DNA of 64,000 nt, from assembly GCA_965218235.1 (NCBI GenBank), contig OZ244596.1, forward strand, positions 372,001-436,000. The letters run 5' to 3'. The notes beneath the pieces are model-generated. The model was not told the origin of the DNA. It worked only from the letters and a program-made list of their open reading frames with translations, and searched no databases. This document shows, one piece after another, positions 19,109 to 35,606 of this stretch. A program made the translations under genes and the position numbers. Source of the stretch: CADCWK01 sp965218235. GTDB lineage: Bacteria > Chloroflexota > Chloroflexia > Thermomicrobiales > UBA6265. Every line of letters starts with the position of its first letter. The first letter of the stretch is position 1.

Positions 19109-19828
19109 TCAGGCATCGCGTGACGCTGGCCCGGTCCGAGGATCGTCAGGAGACAGCAAGTATGTCGTTACCCGACTGTCCGGTTGATATCTCGCCAGCT
19201 TGAAGACCAGATCCGCCAACGCCAGATCGATATCCAGATCGGCGGACTCATGGTGCCCCTCGACGACGATCATGGCGTCGACCGTCGCGGCGGTTGTCCC
19301 GCTCTGGGCGCTTTGGCGCCAGCACCAGCGCCGGGCGCTCGCCACTCCGGCGATGTCAACGAAGATGACCTCACCAGGTTCGGGATGAGCGGCTTCGTCT
19401 GACCCACGGTCAGTGAAGCGCTCGGTTCCATCCGCGAACCCAACGGTCGTCGAACCGGTGATTCCGGCCAGGTCCAGGACGGCGACAGGCAACGCGTACC
19501 GGATGGCGACCAGGTTCCCCAGATCGACCAGTGTGCTGATGGTTGGAATGTCGCCCTGCTTGTCGAGCCGGCGCAGCAGCGACTCAGCGGCGTTGCGGTG
19601 CTGCGTCGGCTTGACACCGAACGCCGAGAAGACGCGACGCCAGGCGGCGATCGACGGAATCTCGGCGATCGACGTGGCGGTGAGACGTGCACTCGCGGCC
19701 CGCTGCTCGGCCTGATACTCGACAAGCAGGTCCGGCGAAGTCGGCCCGTTTCCAAGCCCCGTCGCCTGAATGACCGCCGCCCGGATCGTCGGGAATCGCT
19801 CGGTGATCGCGTCGTCGTAGGCGAACAT
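19109..19828 (-). CDS. solo B3/B4 domain protein (PheT-type tRNA-binding fold)
   Basis: Resembles the B3/B4 editing-type domain of the phenylalanyl-tRNA synthetase beta chain, found as free-standing proteins in many bacteria. Their substrate is generally unknown; tRNA deacylation is one suggestion. The ATG at 19828 (MFAYDDAITERFPTIRAAVI) is taken because it matches the usual start; 239 residues. Supporting blocks: WRRVFSAFGVKPTQHRNAAE, then RLDKQGDIPTISTLVDLGNL and the YALPVAVLDLAGI segment, then EVIFVDIAG. It lies 99 nt downstream of a LysE-type gene on the same strand and converges with the hydrolase gene. Confidence 0.82.
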   Translation of the reverse strand: MFAYDDAITERFPTIRAAVIQATGLGNGPTSPDLLVEYQAEQRAASARLTATSIAEIPSIAAWRRVFSAFGVKPTQHRNAAESLLRRLDKQGDIPTISTLVDLGNLVAIRYALPVAVLDLAGITGSTTVGFADGTERFTDRGSDEAAHPEPGEVIFVDIAGVASARRWCWRQSAQSGTTAATVDAMIVVEGHHESADLDIDLALADLVFKLARYQPDSRVTTYLLSPDDPRTGPASRDA

Positions 19829-19927
19829 GATGGCGCTTCTTTCGCTATTCACTTCCCTGTCAGAACTCAGAACCAGGAACCTTCGCCGTCGCACGCATCT
19901 CGATCCGACCCAACCGGTAGTCGGGAC

Positions 19928-20542
19928 TCAGCGATCCGTAACCGCGAGCCGGGCGGCGACGCCCAGCAGGATCGTCCCGAAGGTCCGCTGGAGCCAGCGC
20001 TGGGCGGCGGGAGCGGCGAACAGCCGTTGGCTCGGCGCCGCGCTGGCCCAGGCGTAGATCGCGAAGACGACGAGCGACATGAGCATGAAGATGCCGGCCA
20101 GCCCGACCAGGCGTGGATCGAGCAGAGTCGGCGAGGAGTCGAGGAATTGGGGCAGGAAGGCAAAGAAGAAGATCGTCAGCTTGGGGTTGAGCAGGTTGAG
20201 CAGGACGCCGCGACGGACGAGCAGGCCCGGGCCGGAGGGTGCGGCCGTGAGGCCGGCCAGGTGCAGGCTGCCCCGGTCACGGATCATCGAGATCCCCATG
20301 AGCACGAGACAGGCGACCCCGGCCCATCGAACGACCTCGAACACTCCGGCGCCGATCTGCATGATCCCGGACAGGCCCAGCATCGCCGCGACGATATGCG
20401 GGACGATCCCGAGGGTGCAACCGATCGCCGCGAACAGTCCGCTGCGGTAGCCCCCGCCGATCGCCGTCGAAACCGTGTAGATCGCTCCGGTCCCGGGGAT
20501 CGCGACGACGATCAGCGACGTCAACAGGAACTCGATCGACAC
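19928..20542 (-). CDS. LysE/RhtB family amino-acid exporter
   Basis: Six-helix inner-membrane exporter of the LysE superfamily; substrate undetermined (amino acids or related metabolites in characterised members). The 204-residue length is typical. The N-terminal helix carries the family motif region VAIPGTGAIYTVSTAIGGG, with G-P-G in most members replaced by G-T-G here. The second half has LLNLLNPKLTIFFFAFLPQF, the conserved N-P-K signature. It follows the rpoC terminator, so it probably has its own promoter, and precedes the B3/B4 gene. Confidence 0.9.
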   Translation of the reverse strand: MSIEFLLTSLIVVAIPGTGAIYTVSTAIGGGYRSGLFAAIGCTLGIVPHIVAAMLGLSGIMQIGAGVFEVVRWAGVACLVLMGISMIRDRGSLHLAGLTAAPSGPGLLVRRGVLLNLLNPKLTIFFFAFLPQFLDSSPTLLDPRLVGLAGIFMLMSLVVFAIYAWASAAPSQRLFAAPAAQRWLQRTFGTILLGVAARLAVTDR

Positions 20543-20668
20543 GGTCTCTGCTCCGATGCTGTTCCGTCAACGGGTCGGATACAACGCCGATCAGCGCCGT
20601 TCATCGCAGGCTAGGCAGGTGGCCCGGCTTTGTCAATCCGTGCCTCAGCATCCCGTTACCTGCCCACT

Positions 20669-20710
20669 GAAAAGGCGAACGGCCAGCCGGTTGCCCGGCT
20701 GGCCGTTCGC
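20669..20710 (-). terminator. intrinsic terminator after rpoC
   Basis: A perfect 16-bp inverted repeat, 20675-20690 with 20695-20710, encloses a 4-nt loop. Reading in the rpoC direction the stem is followed by CTTTTC (20674-20669). It lies 30 nt past the rpoC stop, so it ends the rpoBC transcript. Confidence 0.85.
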
Positions 20711-20739
20711 GTGTCTGCCGCCGCTCGCCGTACGAACGA

Positions 20740-25278
<4,539 letters not shown>

Positions 25279-25387
25279 GATGCACGTCCTCCGGGGTGGC
25301 GTATCGCGGGGCGACGACCCAAAGGCCGTCGACCCCACGATGACTGGAAAGTGGTAAGGACCGTGGGGACGGGACGGGTCAGGCTGA

Positions 25388-28999
<3,612 letters not shown>

Positions 29000-29287
29000 G
29001 CGAACGCTACCTCCGTCTCAATCGATCTGGTCCGTACCAGCGTCTGAATCACGCGCCGACAATGTGTGTCCAGTGAAGGGGGTTGGTGCTCTCTCGGCCG
29101 GTCTGGCGTTCGTGCTATGGTGAGTTCCAAGCGTCTCCGGCTCGGTGCCGAAGCGTTGAGATGAATGTTGTCCCTGGCCCAGCCCGAGATCGGCGCGGCG
29201 GCGAGGAGTGGAAGCTAGATAGCGGCCCAGGCCGAACTGAGGGAAACAGCCGCGAGCGACAGCCACGAAACGAACGGAAGACGCGGT

Positions 29288-29343
29288 TGATTCGAAGCGC
29301 GAATCAGACGCCAATACGGGAGGGGTACAACGACACCTCCCGT
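29288..29343 (-). other. two hairpins in the rpoBC leader
   Basis: Between promoter and rpoB lie two perfect inverted repeats: ACGGGAGG/CCTCCCGT at 29316-29323 and 29336-29343 (12-nt loop), and TGATTCG/CGAATCA at 29288-29294 and 29300-29306 (5-nt loop). Neither has a T-run. They begin about 90 nt into the ~435-nt untranslated leader. The rest of the leader, down to 29000, shows no clear ORF or known riboswitch motif. Confidence 0.55.
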
Positions 29344-29439
29344 TCCGCTTGCTTGTCTGCCTGCTGTACGACTGCCGGCTGAGCCTTTATCGTGTCCTCC
29401 CGTAATCCGGGCATGATCGCCTGGATTCCGCGAATAAGT

Positions 29440-29468
29440 AGGATACACCCTTTCGCAAGAGATGTCAA
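29440..29468 (-). promoter_or_regulatory. strong sigma-70-type promoter for rpoBC
   Basis: On the minus strand TTGACA (29468-29463) and TATCCT (29445-29440) with exactly 17 bp between them: consensus -35 and 4/6 -10. The predicted start near 29433 gives a leader of about 435 nt before rpoB. Confidence 0.85.
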
Positions 29469-29691
29469 ATGGGTAAGTGGCCTCAATGCTGGGCGAACTC
29501 GGTTCCGTCCGTTCGGCATGTCTTCGGTCTGTTGACTCACTCAAGTTCGTGAACTACCGTGCCCGGCAGTCCTGACGCGCTCTCACCGTCAGGTGGAGCG
29601 ATGGGTTCGACTACGCCGTCATTGGCTCGCCCACCGACCAGCTCCCTCTGGAAGTAGCAGCACCAAGTCGTCCAACCCAGTGGATCGGATC

Positions 29692-30867
29692 ATGATGACC
29701 ACCCCTCACCCAGCCGTCGACTCAACAGATCGGGCGACCGCCTTTCGCATCGCCGCTGTTGGCCTGACCAATCCCCGCGGAATCGCCTGGGGCAACGACG
29801 GCTCCATGTACGTCGCCTCTGGCGGGATGGGCGGTGATCGCCTGTCTGGCCCGGACCGTCATATCGAAGCGCCGCTCGGTCCCTATCTCGGCGGTCCGAC
29901 CGGTCAGGTCTATCGAGTTGACCCGTCCGGCCACGTCTCGGTCTTCGTCGACGGGCTGCCGTCGACCCGGGACCAGTTCCGCGGCAAGCAGGGCGTCTCC
30001 GACGTCAAGTGGGTCGACGGCAAGCTCTACGCCCTGATCGCCGGCGCCGGGCAGGCCCACGGCAACCCGGACAGCGAGACCGGCATCCTCCGGGTCGAGG
30101 CCGATGGGAGCTGGGAGCAGCTCGCCTTCATCGGCCCGTGGCACCGCGCCCACCCCGTCGCCAACGAGGTTCCCCACTTCTTTCCGGAGGCCTCCCTGTT
30201 CGCCTTCACCTGGGTACAGTCCGACAATGCGTTCTGGTATTCCGAGGCCAACAGCAACTACGTCGGCCGGATCACCATGGACGGAGAGATCAGCCGGGTC
30301 GCCGACCTCTCGGCGACCAACGACGTCCTCAGCGGGATCACCCCGTCGCCCAATGGCGGCGTCTACGTCGGCCATATGTCGGTCGTGCCGTACGCTGAGG
30401 GTCAGACCTTCGTCTCCGAGGTGCTCCCGGATGGCACCGTCCGCCGCGCCTGGGAGGGGCTGACGATGGTCGCCGGCCTCACCCAGGAGGCCGGCGGCTC
30501 GCTGGTCGCGTCCTTTATGTCGACCGGCAACACCGTCGCCCTGCCCCACTTCCGGCCGAACGCCGGCCAGATCGTTCGCCAGACCGGGCCGGACAGGTTC
30601 GAGGTCATCGCCCGTGACATGACGCTGCCGATCCGGGTCGAGGTGGGCCCGGACGGCTGGCTCTACGTCGCGACGCCCGGCATTGGGGCGGACGACGGCT
30701 CCGGCATTATCGTCGCGATCGACCCGGCCGCCCGGAACCTCGACCTGAGCAACTCCATCCTGCTGGCCGCCGCCGAGCAGGTCCGCACCGCCGGCATGGT
30801 CCTCGCGCCGGACCTCGCCCCCCGCCGTTACCCCCACGAGATCGTCCCCGGCGAAGCTCCCGTCTAG
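29692..30867 (+). CDS. ScyD/ScyE-like beta-propeller protein
   Basis: Looks like the ScyD/ScyE family of NHL-type beta-propellers, whose molecular role is poorly known. The ATG at 29692 (MMTTPHPAVDSTD) gives 391 residues; there is no strong ribosome-binding site and an upstream start is possible. Repeated blade motifs are visible: LTNPRGIAWGNDGSMYVASG near residue 27, then GPTGQVYRVDPSGHVSVFVDGLPS (GPTGQVYRVDPSGHVSVF), YVGRITMDGEISRVADLS, and GPDGWLYVATPG near the end. No signal peptide is evident from this start, which is odd because family members are often exported. It stands alone, divergent from rpoB. Confidence 0.78.
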   Translation: MMTTPHPAVDSTDRATAFRIAAVGLTNPRGIAWGNDGSMYVASGGMGGDRLSGPDRHIEAPLGPYLGGPTGQVYRVDPSGHVSVFVDGLPSTRDQFRGKQGVSDVKWVDGKLYALIAGAGQAHGNPDSETGILRVEADGSWEQLAFIGPWHRAHPVANEVPHFFPEASLFAFTWVQSDNAFWYSEANSNYVGRITMDGEISRVADLSATNDVLSGITPSPNGGVYVGHMSVVPYAEGQTFVSEVLPDGTVRRAWEGLTMVAGLTQEAGGSLVASFMSTGNTVALPHFRPNAGQIVRQTGPDRFEVIARDMTLPIRVEVGPDGWLYVATPGIGADDGSGIIVAIDPAARNLDLSNSILLAAAEQVRTAGMVLAPDLAPRRYPHEIVPGEAPV

Positions 30868-31030
30868 CGACGCCGCTCGCTCGTCCCGTCGTTGGTCACG
30901 ATGGCCAACAACAATCCCACGATGTCGCGGAAGAGTCCGGTAGACTTTCTCATTGTTCGGATGGTCCACCGCGTCCCGACAGCGCCTACCCATGGTCCGG
31001 GCTGACGAACGGCGCCAATCCCAGGAGTAT

Positions 31031-32110
31031 ATGTCCGTGGCCAGTACCGGTCTGATCGATCTGCGGTCCGACACCGTGACCCACCCGACGAATGAGATGC
31101 GCCGGGCGATGGCCGCCGCCGAGGTCGGCGATGACCAGTACCGCGAGGACCCGACCGTCACCCGGCTCGAGGAGCGAGCGGCCGAGCTGTTCGGGAAGGA
31201 GGCGGCCCTCTTCGTCAGCAGCGGCACGATGGGCAACCTCGTCGCGCTGCTGGCTCACTGCGGCCGGGGGGACGAGGTGATCCTCGGCGACGAGAGCCAC
31301 ATCCTCTGGTACGAGGGCGGCGGCGCGGCGGCGCTGGGCGGGATCGTCTTCAACGTCCGGCGCAACAGCCCGACCGGGGAACTGGACCTCGACGAGGTCC
31401 GATCCGTCGTCCGAAGCGCGACCGAGGACTTCCCGGCGACCCGGGTGATCGCGATCGAGAACACGCACAACCGCTGCGGCGGCACGATCCTCGAGATCGA
31501 CTACCTGCGCAAGCTTCGCCGGCTGGCCGACGAGAAGCGGGTCGCGATCCACATGGACGGAGCTCGCGTCTTCAACGCCGCAGTGGCGTCCGGTCTCTCG
31601 CTGGCCGAGGTCGCCGCCAACGTCGACTCGATCCAGTTCTGCTTGTCCAAGGGTCTGGCCGCGCCGGTGGGATCGATGGTCGCTGGAAGCCGGGACTTCA
31701 TCGAGACCGTCCGGCTCCGACGCAAGCAGGTCGGTGGAGCGATGCGCCAGGCCGGAGTGATTGCCGCGGCCGGCCTCATTGCCCTCGACGGGATGCGCGA
31801 CCGGTTGGCGGAAGATCACGTCCGTGCCCGCCGCCTCGCTGAGGGGCTGGCCAGCATCCCCGGTCTGACCGTCGGTCTCGACGCGGTCCAGACCAACATC
31901 GTCGTCTTCCGCCCGCCGGACGGCTCGGACTTCACCGCCGCGGCCAGCGCCTTCCGGGCCGAGGGAATTCTCGTCTCGGGGCTCGGGCAGAAGGGCCTGC
32001 GAATGGTGACGCATTACCAGATCGACGACGGCGCGATCGAGCGGACGCTCGCCGTCGCCAGCCGGGTCTTCACCCGATCGGGTACTAGCCGCCCGGTCGC
32101 GGCGGACTAG
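31031..32110 (+). CDS. ltaE: low-specificity L-threonine aldolase
   Basis: PLP enzyme splitting L-threonine/allo-threonine to glycine and acetaldehyde, and a member of the fold-type I aldolase family. The 359-residue protein opens with the signature IDLRSDTVTHPTNEMRRAM and VGDDQYREDPTVTRLE. PLP contacts are seen in SSGTMGNL (63-70), HMDGARVFN (174-182) and the Schiff-base lysine K207 in FCLSKGLAAPVGS. The ATG is only 4 nt after AGGAG; a GTG two codons downstream has better spacing. It is followed 8 nt later by coaBC. Confidence 0.93.
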   Translation: MSVASTGLIDLRSDTVTHPTNEMRRAMAAAEVGDDQYREDPTVTRLEERAAELFGKEAALFVSSGTMGNLVALLAHCGRGDEVILGDESHILWYEGGGAAALGGIVFNVRRNSPTGELDLDEVRSVVRSATEDFPATRVIAIENTHNRCGGTILEIDYLRKLRRLADEKRVAIHMDGARVFNAAVASGLSLAEVAANVDSIQFCLSKGLAAPVGSMVAGSRDFIETVRLRRKQVGGAMRQAGVIAAAGLIALDGMRDRLAEDHVRARRLAEGLASIPGLTVGLDAVQTNIVVFRPPDGSDFTAAASAFRAEGILVSGLGQKGLRMVTHYQIDDGAIERTLAVASRVFTRSGTSRPVAAD

Positions 32111-32118
32111 GCGACCAG

Positions 32119-33336
32119 ATGAGCGTGCTTTCCGACCGGCGCGTCCTCCTCGCGGTCAGCGGCGGGATCGCGGCCTACAAGGCGGCCGACCTGACCAGCA
32201 AACTCGTTCAGGCCGGCGTCCAGCTCGACGTCCTGCTCACAAGCGGAGCCGAGCAGTTCCTCCGGCCCCTTACCTTCGAGGCGTTGACCCGCCGGCCAGT
32301 CCACACCAACCTCTGGGAGCCCTGGACCGCCGAGGCGGCTGGCCATGTCACCCTGGCCGCCGGGATCGAGGCGCTGATCGTCGCCCCGGCGACGGCGAAT
32401 GTGATCGCCCGGCTGGCGCTCGGTCTCTCCGACGACCTGCTCGGTGCCGTCAACCTCTCGACTGTCGCGCCACTGATCATCGCGCCCGCGATGGAACACC
32501 ACATGTTCCACCACCCGGCGACGCGGGCCCATCTCTCCACGCTTCGCGAGCGCGGCGCGATCATCGTTGGCCCGGAGTCTGGCCGGCTCGCCTCCGGAGC
32601 CGTTGGGGACGGGCGCCTCGCACCGATCGAGACCATCCTCGGTGCCCTTCGGACGGTCCTGGGTCGCCCGGCGCCTGACGCCCCGGCCGCGCCGCGAATC
32701 GTCGTCACCGCCGGCGGGACGCAGGAGCCGATCGACCCGGTTCGAAGCATCACGAATCGGTCCAGCGGCCGGATGGGCTATGCGATCGCCCGGGCGGCCC
32801 TGGACCGCGGTGCCCACGTCACGCTGATCACGGCGCCGGGGGAGCTGACCCCACCGTTCGGCGCGACCGTCGTCCGGGTGACGACGGCGGCGGAGATGCT
32901 GGCCGCGGTCGATGAGACCACCTTTAATGCCGATGCCCTCGTCATGGCCGCGGCGGTTGCCGACTTCCGCCCGATCACTGTCGCCGGAGCCAAGATCAAG
33001 AAGGGATCGCTCCCGGCGAAGACGAGCATCGCGCTCGAGCCGACGACCGATATCCTCACGGCGATCGATCGGCCGGGTCTGATCAAGGTCGGCTTCGCGG
33101 CGGAGACCGAGCGCCTCGTCGAGTACGCCGCCGAGAAGCTGCGGACCAAGCACCTCGATCTCATCGTCGCGAACGACGCCGTCGAGACGATCGGCTCCGA
33201 ATCCTCGGCGGCCACCCTGATTGGACGGAACGGCGAACCGGATATCCTGCCGGTGATGCCCAAGGACGCGCTGGCCGAGATCATCGTCGAGCGAGTCTGG
33301 AGGGCGATGTCGTCACGCCGGAGTGGCGGCCAGTGA
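32119..33336 (+). CDS. coaBC: bifunctional phosphopantothenoylcysteine decarboxylase / phosphopantothenate-cysteine ligase
   Basis: Two steps of coenzyme A synthesis. The N-terminal flavoprotein domain (residues ~1-185) has GGIAAYKAADLTSKL and the His of AGHVTLA. The ligase domain (~190-405) has VVTAGGTQEPIDPVRSITNRSSGRMG, quoted as VTAGGTQEPIDPVRSI, and AAVADFRP plus KIKKG. Two active-site motifs deviate from the E. coli form: the P-x-M-N motif reads PAMEHHMF, and the A-C-G-D motif with the reactive Cys reads LASGAVGDGR. Variants at both places occur in other phyla, so activity is not excluded. It ends overlapping the next gene. Confidence 0.95.
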   Translation: MSVLSDRRVLLAVSGGIAAYKAADLTSKLVQAGVQLDVLLTSGAEQFLRPLTFEALTRRPVHTNLWEPWTAEAAGHVTLAAGIEALIVAPATANVIARLALGLSDDLLGAVNLSTVAPLIIAPAMEHHMFHHPATRAHLSTLRERGAIIVGPESGRLASGAVGDGRLAPIETILGALRTVLGRPAPDAPAAPRIVVTAGGTQEPIDPVRSITNRSSGRMGYAIARAALDRGAHVTLITAPGELTPPFGATVVRVTTAAEMLAAVDETTFNADALVMAAAVADFRPITVAGAKIKKGSLPAKTSIALEPTTDILTAIDRPGLIKVGFAAETERLVEYAAEKLRTKHLDLIVANDAVETIGSESSAATLIGRNGEPDILPVMPKDALAEIIVERVWRAMSSRRSGGQ

Positions 33337-33674
33337 TGCAGCCTCGACCCCAGATCGGCCCTGGCCAGGGGACGTCATCCCAGATCGCGCTGGAGGTAGT
33401 CGTCAATCTCTACGCGGGCGTCGCAGTCCTGTTCGTCGCGCGAGCGGTCCTGCTCGTCGCCGATGTCGATAGCCGGGTCTGGATCGGCCGAGCGATCTAC
33501 CGGTTCACCGACCCGATTGTGGCGACCCTGAGCCTGCTGCCCGGTGCCGACAGGACCTTCATCGGCCAGTTCGGGCTGGCGGATTTCACGGTTCTGGCGC
33601 TCGTCGTCCTGATCCCGCTTAGCCTGTCGCTGCGCCGCGGCAAGGCCGAGGCTCCGCTCCGGGACGAGGTCTAG
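33336..33674 (+). CDS. YggT-like small membrane protein
   Basis: Two predicted membrane helices (about residues 17-40 and 78-97) flanking a loop with RVWIGRAIYRFTDPIVATLS, which resembles the YggT family's L-x(n)-P pattern around the first helix. The function is unknown; relatives are linked to osmotic stress, cell division or photosystem sorting. The ATG overlaps the coaBC stop (TGATG), so it is translationally coupled; a GTG one codon earlier is possible. 112 residues; the family often has two YggT repeats, here one. Confidence 0.72.
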   Translation: MQPRPQIGPGQGTSSQIALEVVVNLYAGVAVLFVARAVLLVADVDSRVWIGRAIYRFTDPIVATLSLLPGADRTFIGQFGLADFTVLALVVLIPLSLSLRRGKAEAPLRDEV

Positions 33675-33792
33675 TCAGGCAGATGGGCTGGACAGCATCT
33701 TGCGCCGGGATCGGCCAGACTGGATCCGCCGCGGGGACCGCCCTGATCTGGTCGGTTGGTCGAGCCCGGACGCAACGAGAGAGCGAGGAAGG

Positions 33793-34098
33793 ATGCACAA
33801 GAACGAGCTGATCCGTCAGGTCGCGGCCGAGTCGCAGCTTCCCCACCAGACCGTCGCCCGTGTCATCAATGAGACGCTTCGCGCAATCACCGAGGAGGTC
33901 GGCCAGGGCGGCCGGGTCGTCCTGACCGGGTTTGGCACCTTCGAGTTGCGGGAGCGAAGCGCTCGCCGCGGTGTCGACCCAAGGACAGGCGACGAGATCA
34001 CCGTCCCGTCAGCCCGGACTCCTGGCTTCACGTCCAGCGCCACGTTCAAGCAACGCGTCCAGCAACCGCTGGTCGCCGGGAACGAGGCTGTCGAGTAG
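33793..34098 (+). CDS. hup: HU-family DNA-binding protein
   Basis: Histone-like nucleoid protein. The ATG at 33793 gives MHKNELIRQVAAESQL and 101 residues; upstream in-frame sequence has no family similarity. The beta-arm DNA-binding region is present: VVLTGFGTFELRERSARRGV, then DPRTGDEITVPSARTPGF, i.e. the GFGTFE and NP-x-TG-like signatures, with DPRTG in place of NPRTG. The purine-rich GAGGAAGG directly abuts the ATG, closer than ideal for a ribosome-binding site. Confidence 0.95.
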   Translation: MHKNELIRQVAAESQLPHQTVARVINETLRAITEEVGQGGRVVLTGFGTFELRERSARRGVDPRTGDEITVPSARTPGFTSSATFKQRVQQPLVAGNEAVE

Positions 34099-34136
34099 CG
34101 GACCAGACCGGCTATCATGCCTGTAACCGCAGCTAA

Positions 34137-34155
34137 CCGGACGACGGTCGTCCGG
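34137..34155 (+). terminator. palindromic hairpin after the HU gene
   Basis: CCGGACGA and TCGTCCGG are perfect complements around a 3-nt loop, 38 bp past the HU stop and just before the small ORF at 34180. There is no T-run. It may terminate or stabilise the HU transcript. Confidence 0.45.
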
Positions 34156-34179
34156 CCAGACGTGAACCAAGGAGTCCTG

Positions 34180-34293
34180 ATGTCACGCAATATCACTCGG
34201 GCGATCCTCGGCATTCTCCTTGTCGCCGTGGCCCGGAAGGTGACCGACATCCTGGTCGAGCGCGTCTTCGGCCCTGACGAGCAGACCGCCTGA
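34180..34293 (+). CDS. 37-residue small ORF, hypothetical
   Basis: ATG preceded by AAGGAG at 5-nt spacing, the best ribosome-binding site in the neighbourhood. The product starts MSRNITRAILGILLVAVARK and ends with acidic FGPDEQTA. Residues 8-18 are hydrophobic with flanking Arg/Lys, suggesting a short membrane-associated or amphipathic helix. Its third codon positions are mostly G/C, like real genes here. It lies 5 nt before the next gene's GTG/ATG region, so it may also act as a coupling peptide for the kinase-family gene. No family recognised. Confidence 0.55.
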   Translation: MSRNITRAILGILLVAVARKVTDILVERVFGPDEQTA

Positions 34294-34301
34294 CCTGCGT
34301 G

Positions 34302-35288
34302 ATGGCTCAGTCGGAGCCGGGGGCGAAGACGTCCGATCCGGTTATCGAGATCATCACCACTCCATTTCACGGGGGACACCGCGAACCAACGCCGCCTTGT
34401 GAGGCGAGCGGACGCCGTATCGCGGTCATCGCCAACCCGGCCACCCGGATGAGCGCCAACGCCTTGGCCCGGGCGCTGGCGGAGTGGCGGATGGGACTCG
34501 ATGACATCACGCTCACGTTCACCGATGGGCAGGGAACGACCGAACTGCTGGCCCGGCGGGCGGCCGAGCGGTCCGACGTCGTCGTTGCCGCTGGCGGCGA
34601 CGGCACGGTCGGCGAGGTGGCGACGGCTCTGGCGCACACGGACACACCGATGGGCATCATTCCGGCGGGTTCGACCAACATCATCGCCAAGGAACTCAAC
34701 ATTCCGGCCCGGCCCGGCGACGCGCTCGACCTGATCGCCCGGGACCATGCCATCCTGAAGATGGACTTGGCCTTCGTCAACGATCGGGCGATGCTGCACA
34801 TGGCCGGAGCCGGGTTCGACAGTCGCCTGTTCGCGATGACCGACCCGAGACTCAAGCGGCGTTTCGGTTGGGGCGCCTACTTTCCGGCCGGAATCCGGGC
34901 TTCCCTGGCCAGGCCGGCGTCGCTCCTCGTTACGACAGAGGCCGAGACGTTCCGGGTCGACTCGCCGTTGGTCCTTCTGGCGAACGGCGCTTCGATCATT
35001 AGCCGCCACCTTCGCATCGACAGCAAGCCAACCGTGGACGACGGCGTCCTCGATCTCTACATCGTGCTGGCGATCGATCCTCTGCCGACGATGGAGACGC
35101 TGATGCACGCCATGCTCGGCGGCCTGGGCGACGCCCCCGATGTGATCTACCGGCAGGTGACGTCGATCCACATCGAGAGCGACCAGCCTCTGCCCTATCA
35201 GATCGACGGCGACGTGATGGGCAACCTGCCAATCGACGTCACCGTCTCGCCGCACGCTCTCCGGGTCATCGTACCCGCGGCACTCTAG
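34302..35288 (+). CDS. diacylglycerol/lipid kinase family protein
   Basis: Member of the DagK/YegS/sphingosine kinase family; it phosphorylates a lipid alcohol with ATP, exact substrate unknown. The nucleotide-binding signature VVVAAGGDGTVGEVATAL is at about residues 94-111 and the follow-on MGIIPAGSTNIIAKELNIP fits the G-T-x-N-D/x-x-A-R block. The C-terminal half has GAGFDSRLFAM and the YQIDGD motif near residue 306. 328 residues, typical length. It has an N-terminal extension of ~35 residues. It has poor Shine-Dalgarno sequence of its own and starts 8 nt after the small ORF, suggesting translational coupling. Confidence 0.88.
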   Translation: MAQSEPGAKTSDPVIEIITTPFHGGHREPTPPCEASGRRIAVIANPATRMSANALARALAEWRMGLDDITLTFTDGQGTTELLARRAAERSDVVVAAGGDGTVGEVATALAHTDTPMGIIPAGSTNIIAKELNIPARPGDALDLIARDHAILKMDLAFVNDRAMLHMAGAGFDSRLFAMTDPRLKRRFGWGAYFPAGIRASLARPASLLVTTEAETFRVDSPLVLLANGASIISRHLRIDSKPTVDDGVLDLYIVLAIDPLPTMETLMHAMLGGLGDAPDVIYRQVTSIHIESDQPLPYQIDGDVMGNLPIDVTVSPHALRVIVPAAL

Positions 35289-35606
35289 CCATTCGCCAAC
35301 GCAACGGTTCGCCTGAGCCCCCGCGACACCGGCCAGTCTTCGTTGGCGGGTCGAACGCTCCGGGCATGGTCGGGTTAGCGGAACCAACCTGGTGCATAGA
35401 CGTCACCCCGCCGGCGTCGTCATTGCCTCTCGCCGCGCTGGCGGCGTGGCCCGGCATTTGATCCCAGCGGACGGCGCCGGCCCAGGAAACAAGGCTCCAC
35501 AGTGACCACCGTCGGACATCCGCACGCTCAAAGACGGTCGAGCCAAATGGCCGTTTGCCCGACGCCGTCCCAATGCCTCGGGCCAGATCTGACCCAGGCC
35601 ATACCT
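35289..35606. other. convergent intergenic region, no gene seen
   Basis: About 320 bp between the kinase-family gene (+) and greA (-). Both strands were read: the short ORFs present have no family similarity or ribosome-binding sites. A palindrome centred on CAGATCTG flanked by GGG/CCC (near 35584-35599) lies just past the greA stop and may serve as its terminator hairpin, but no T-run follows. Confidence 0.4.

Noticed and set aside
29593..29640. GGTTCGAC sequence resembling a tRNA T-loop
   Set aside because: The flanking 5-mers (ATGGG and ACGCC) do not pair and no acceptor or anticodon stem is found.
29722..31236. 504-codon frame opposite the ScyD-like gene
   Set aside because: Shadow frame spanning the intergenic region and two plus-strand genes; no recognisable domain.
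35289..35606. Possible tRNA or small RNA in the DagK-greA gap
   Set aside because: No cloverleaf, no promoter/terminator pair, and only short weak palindromes.
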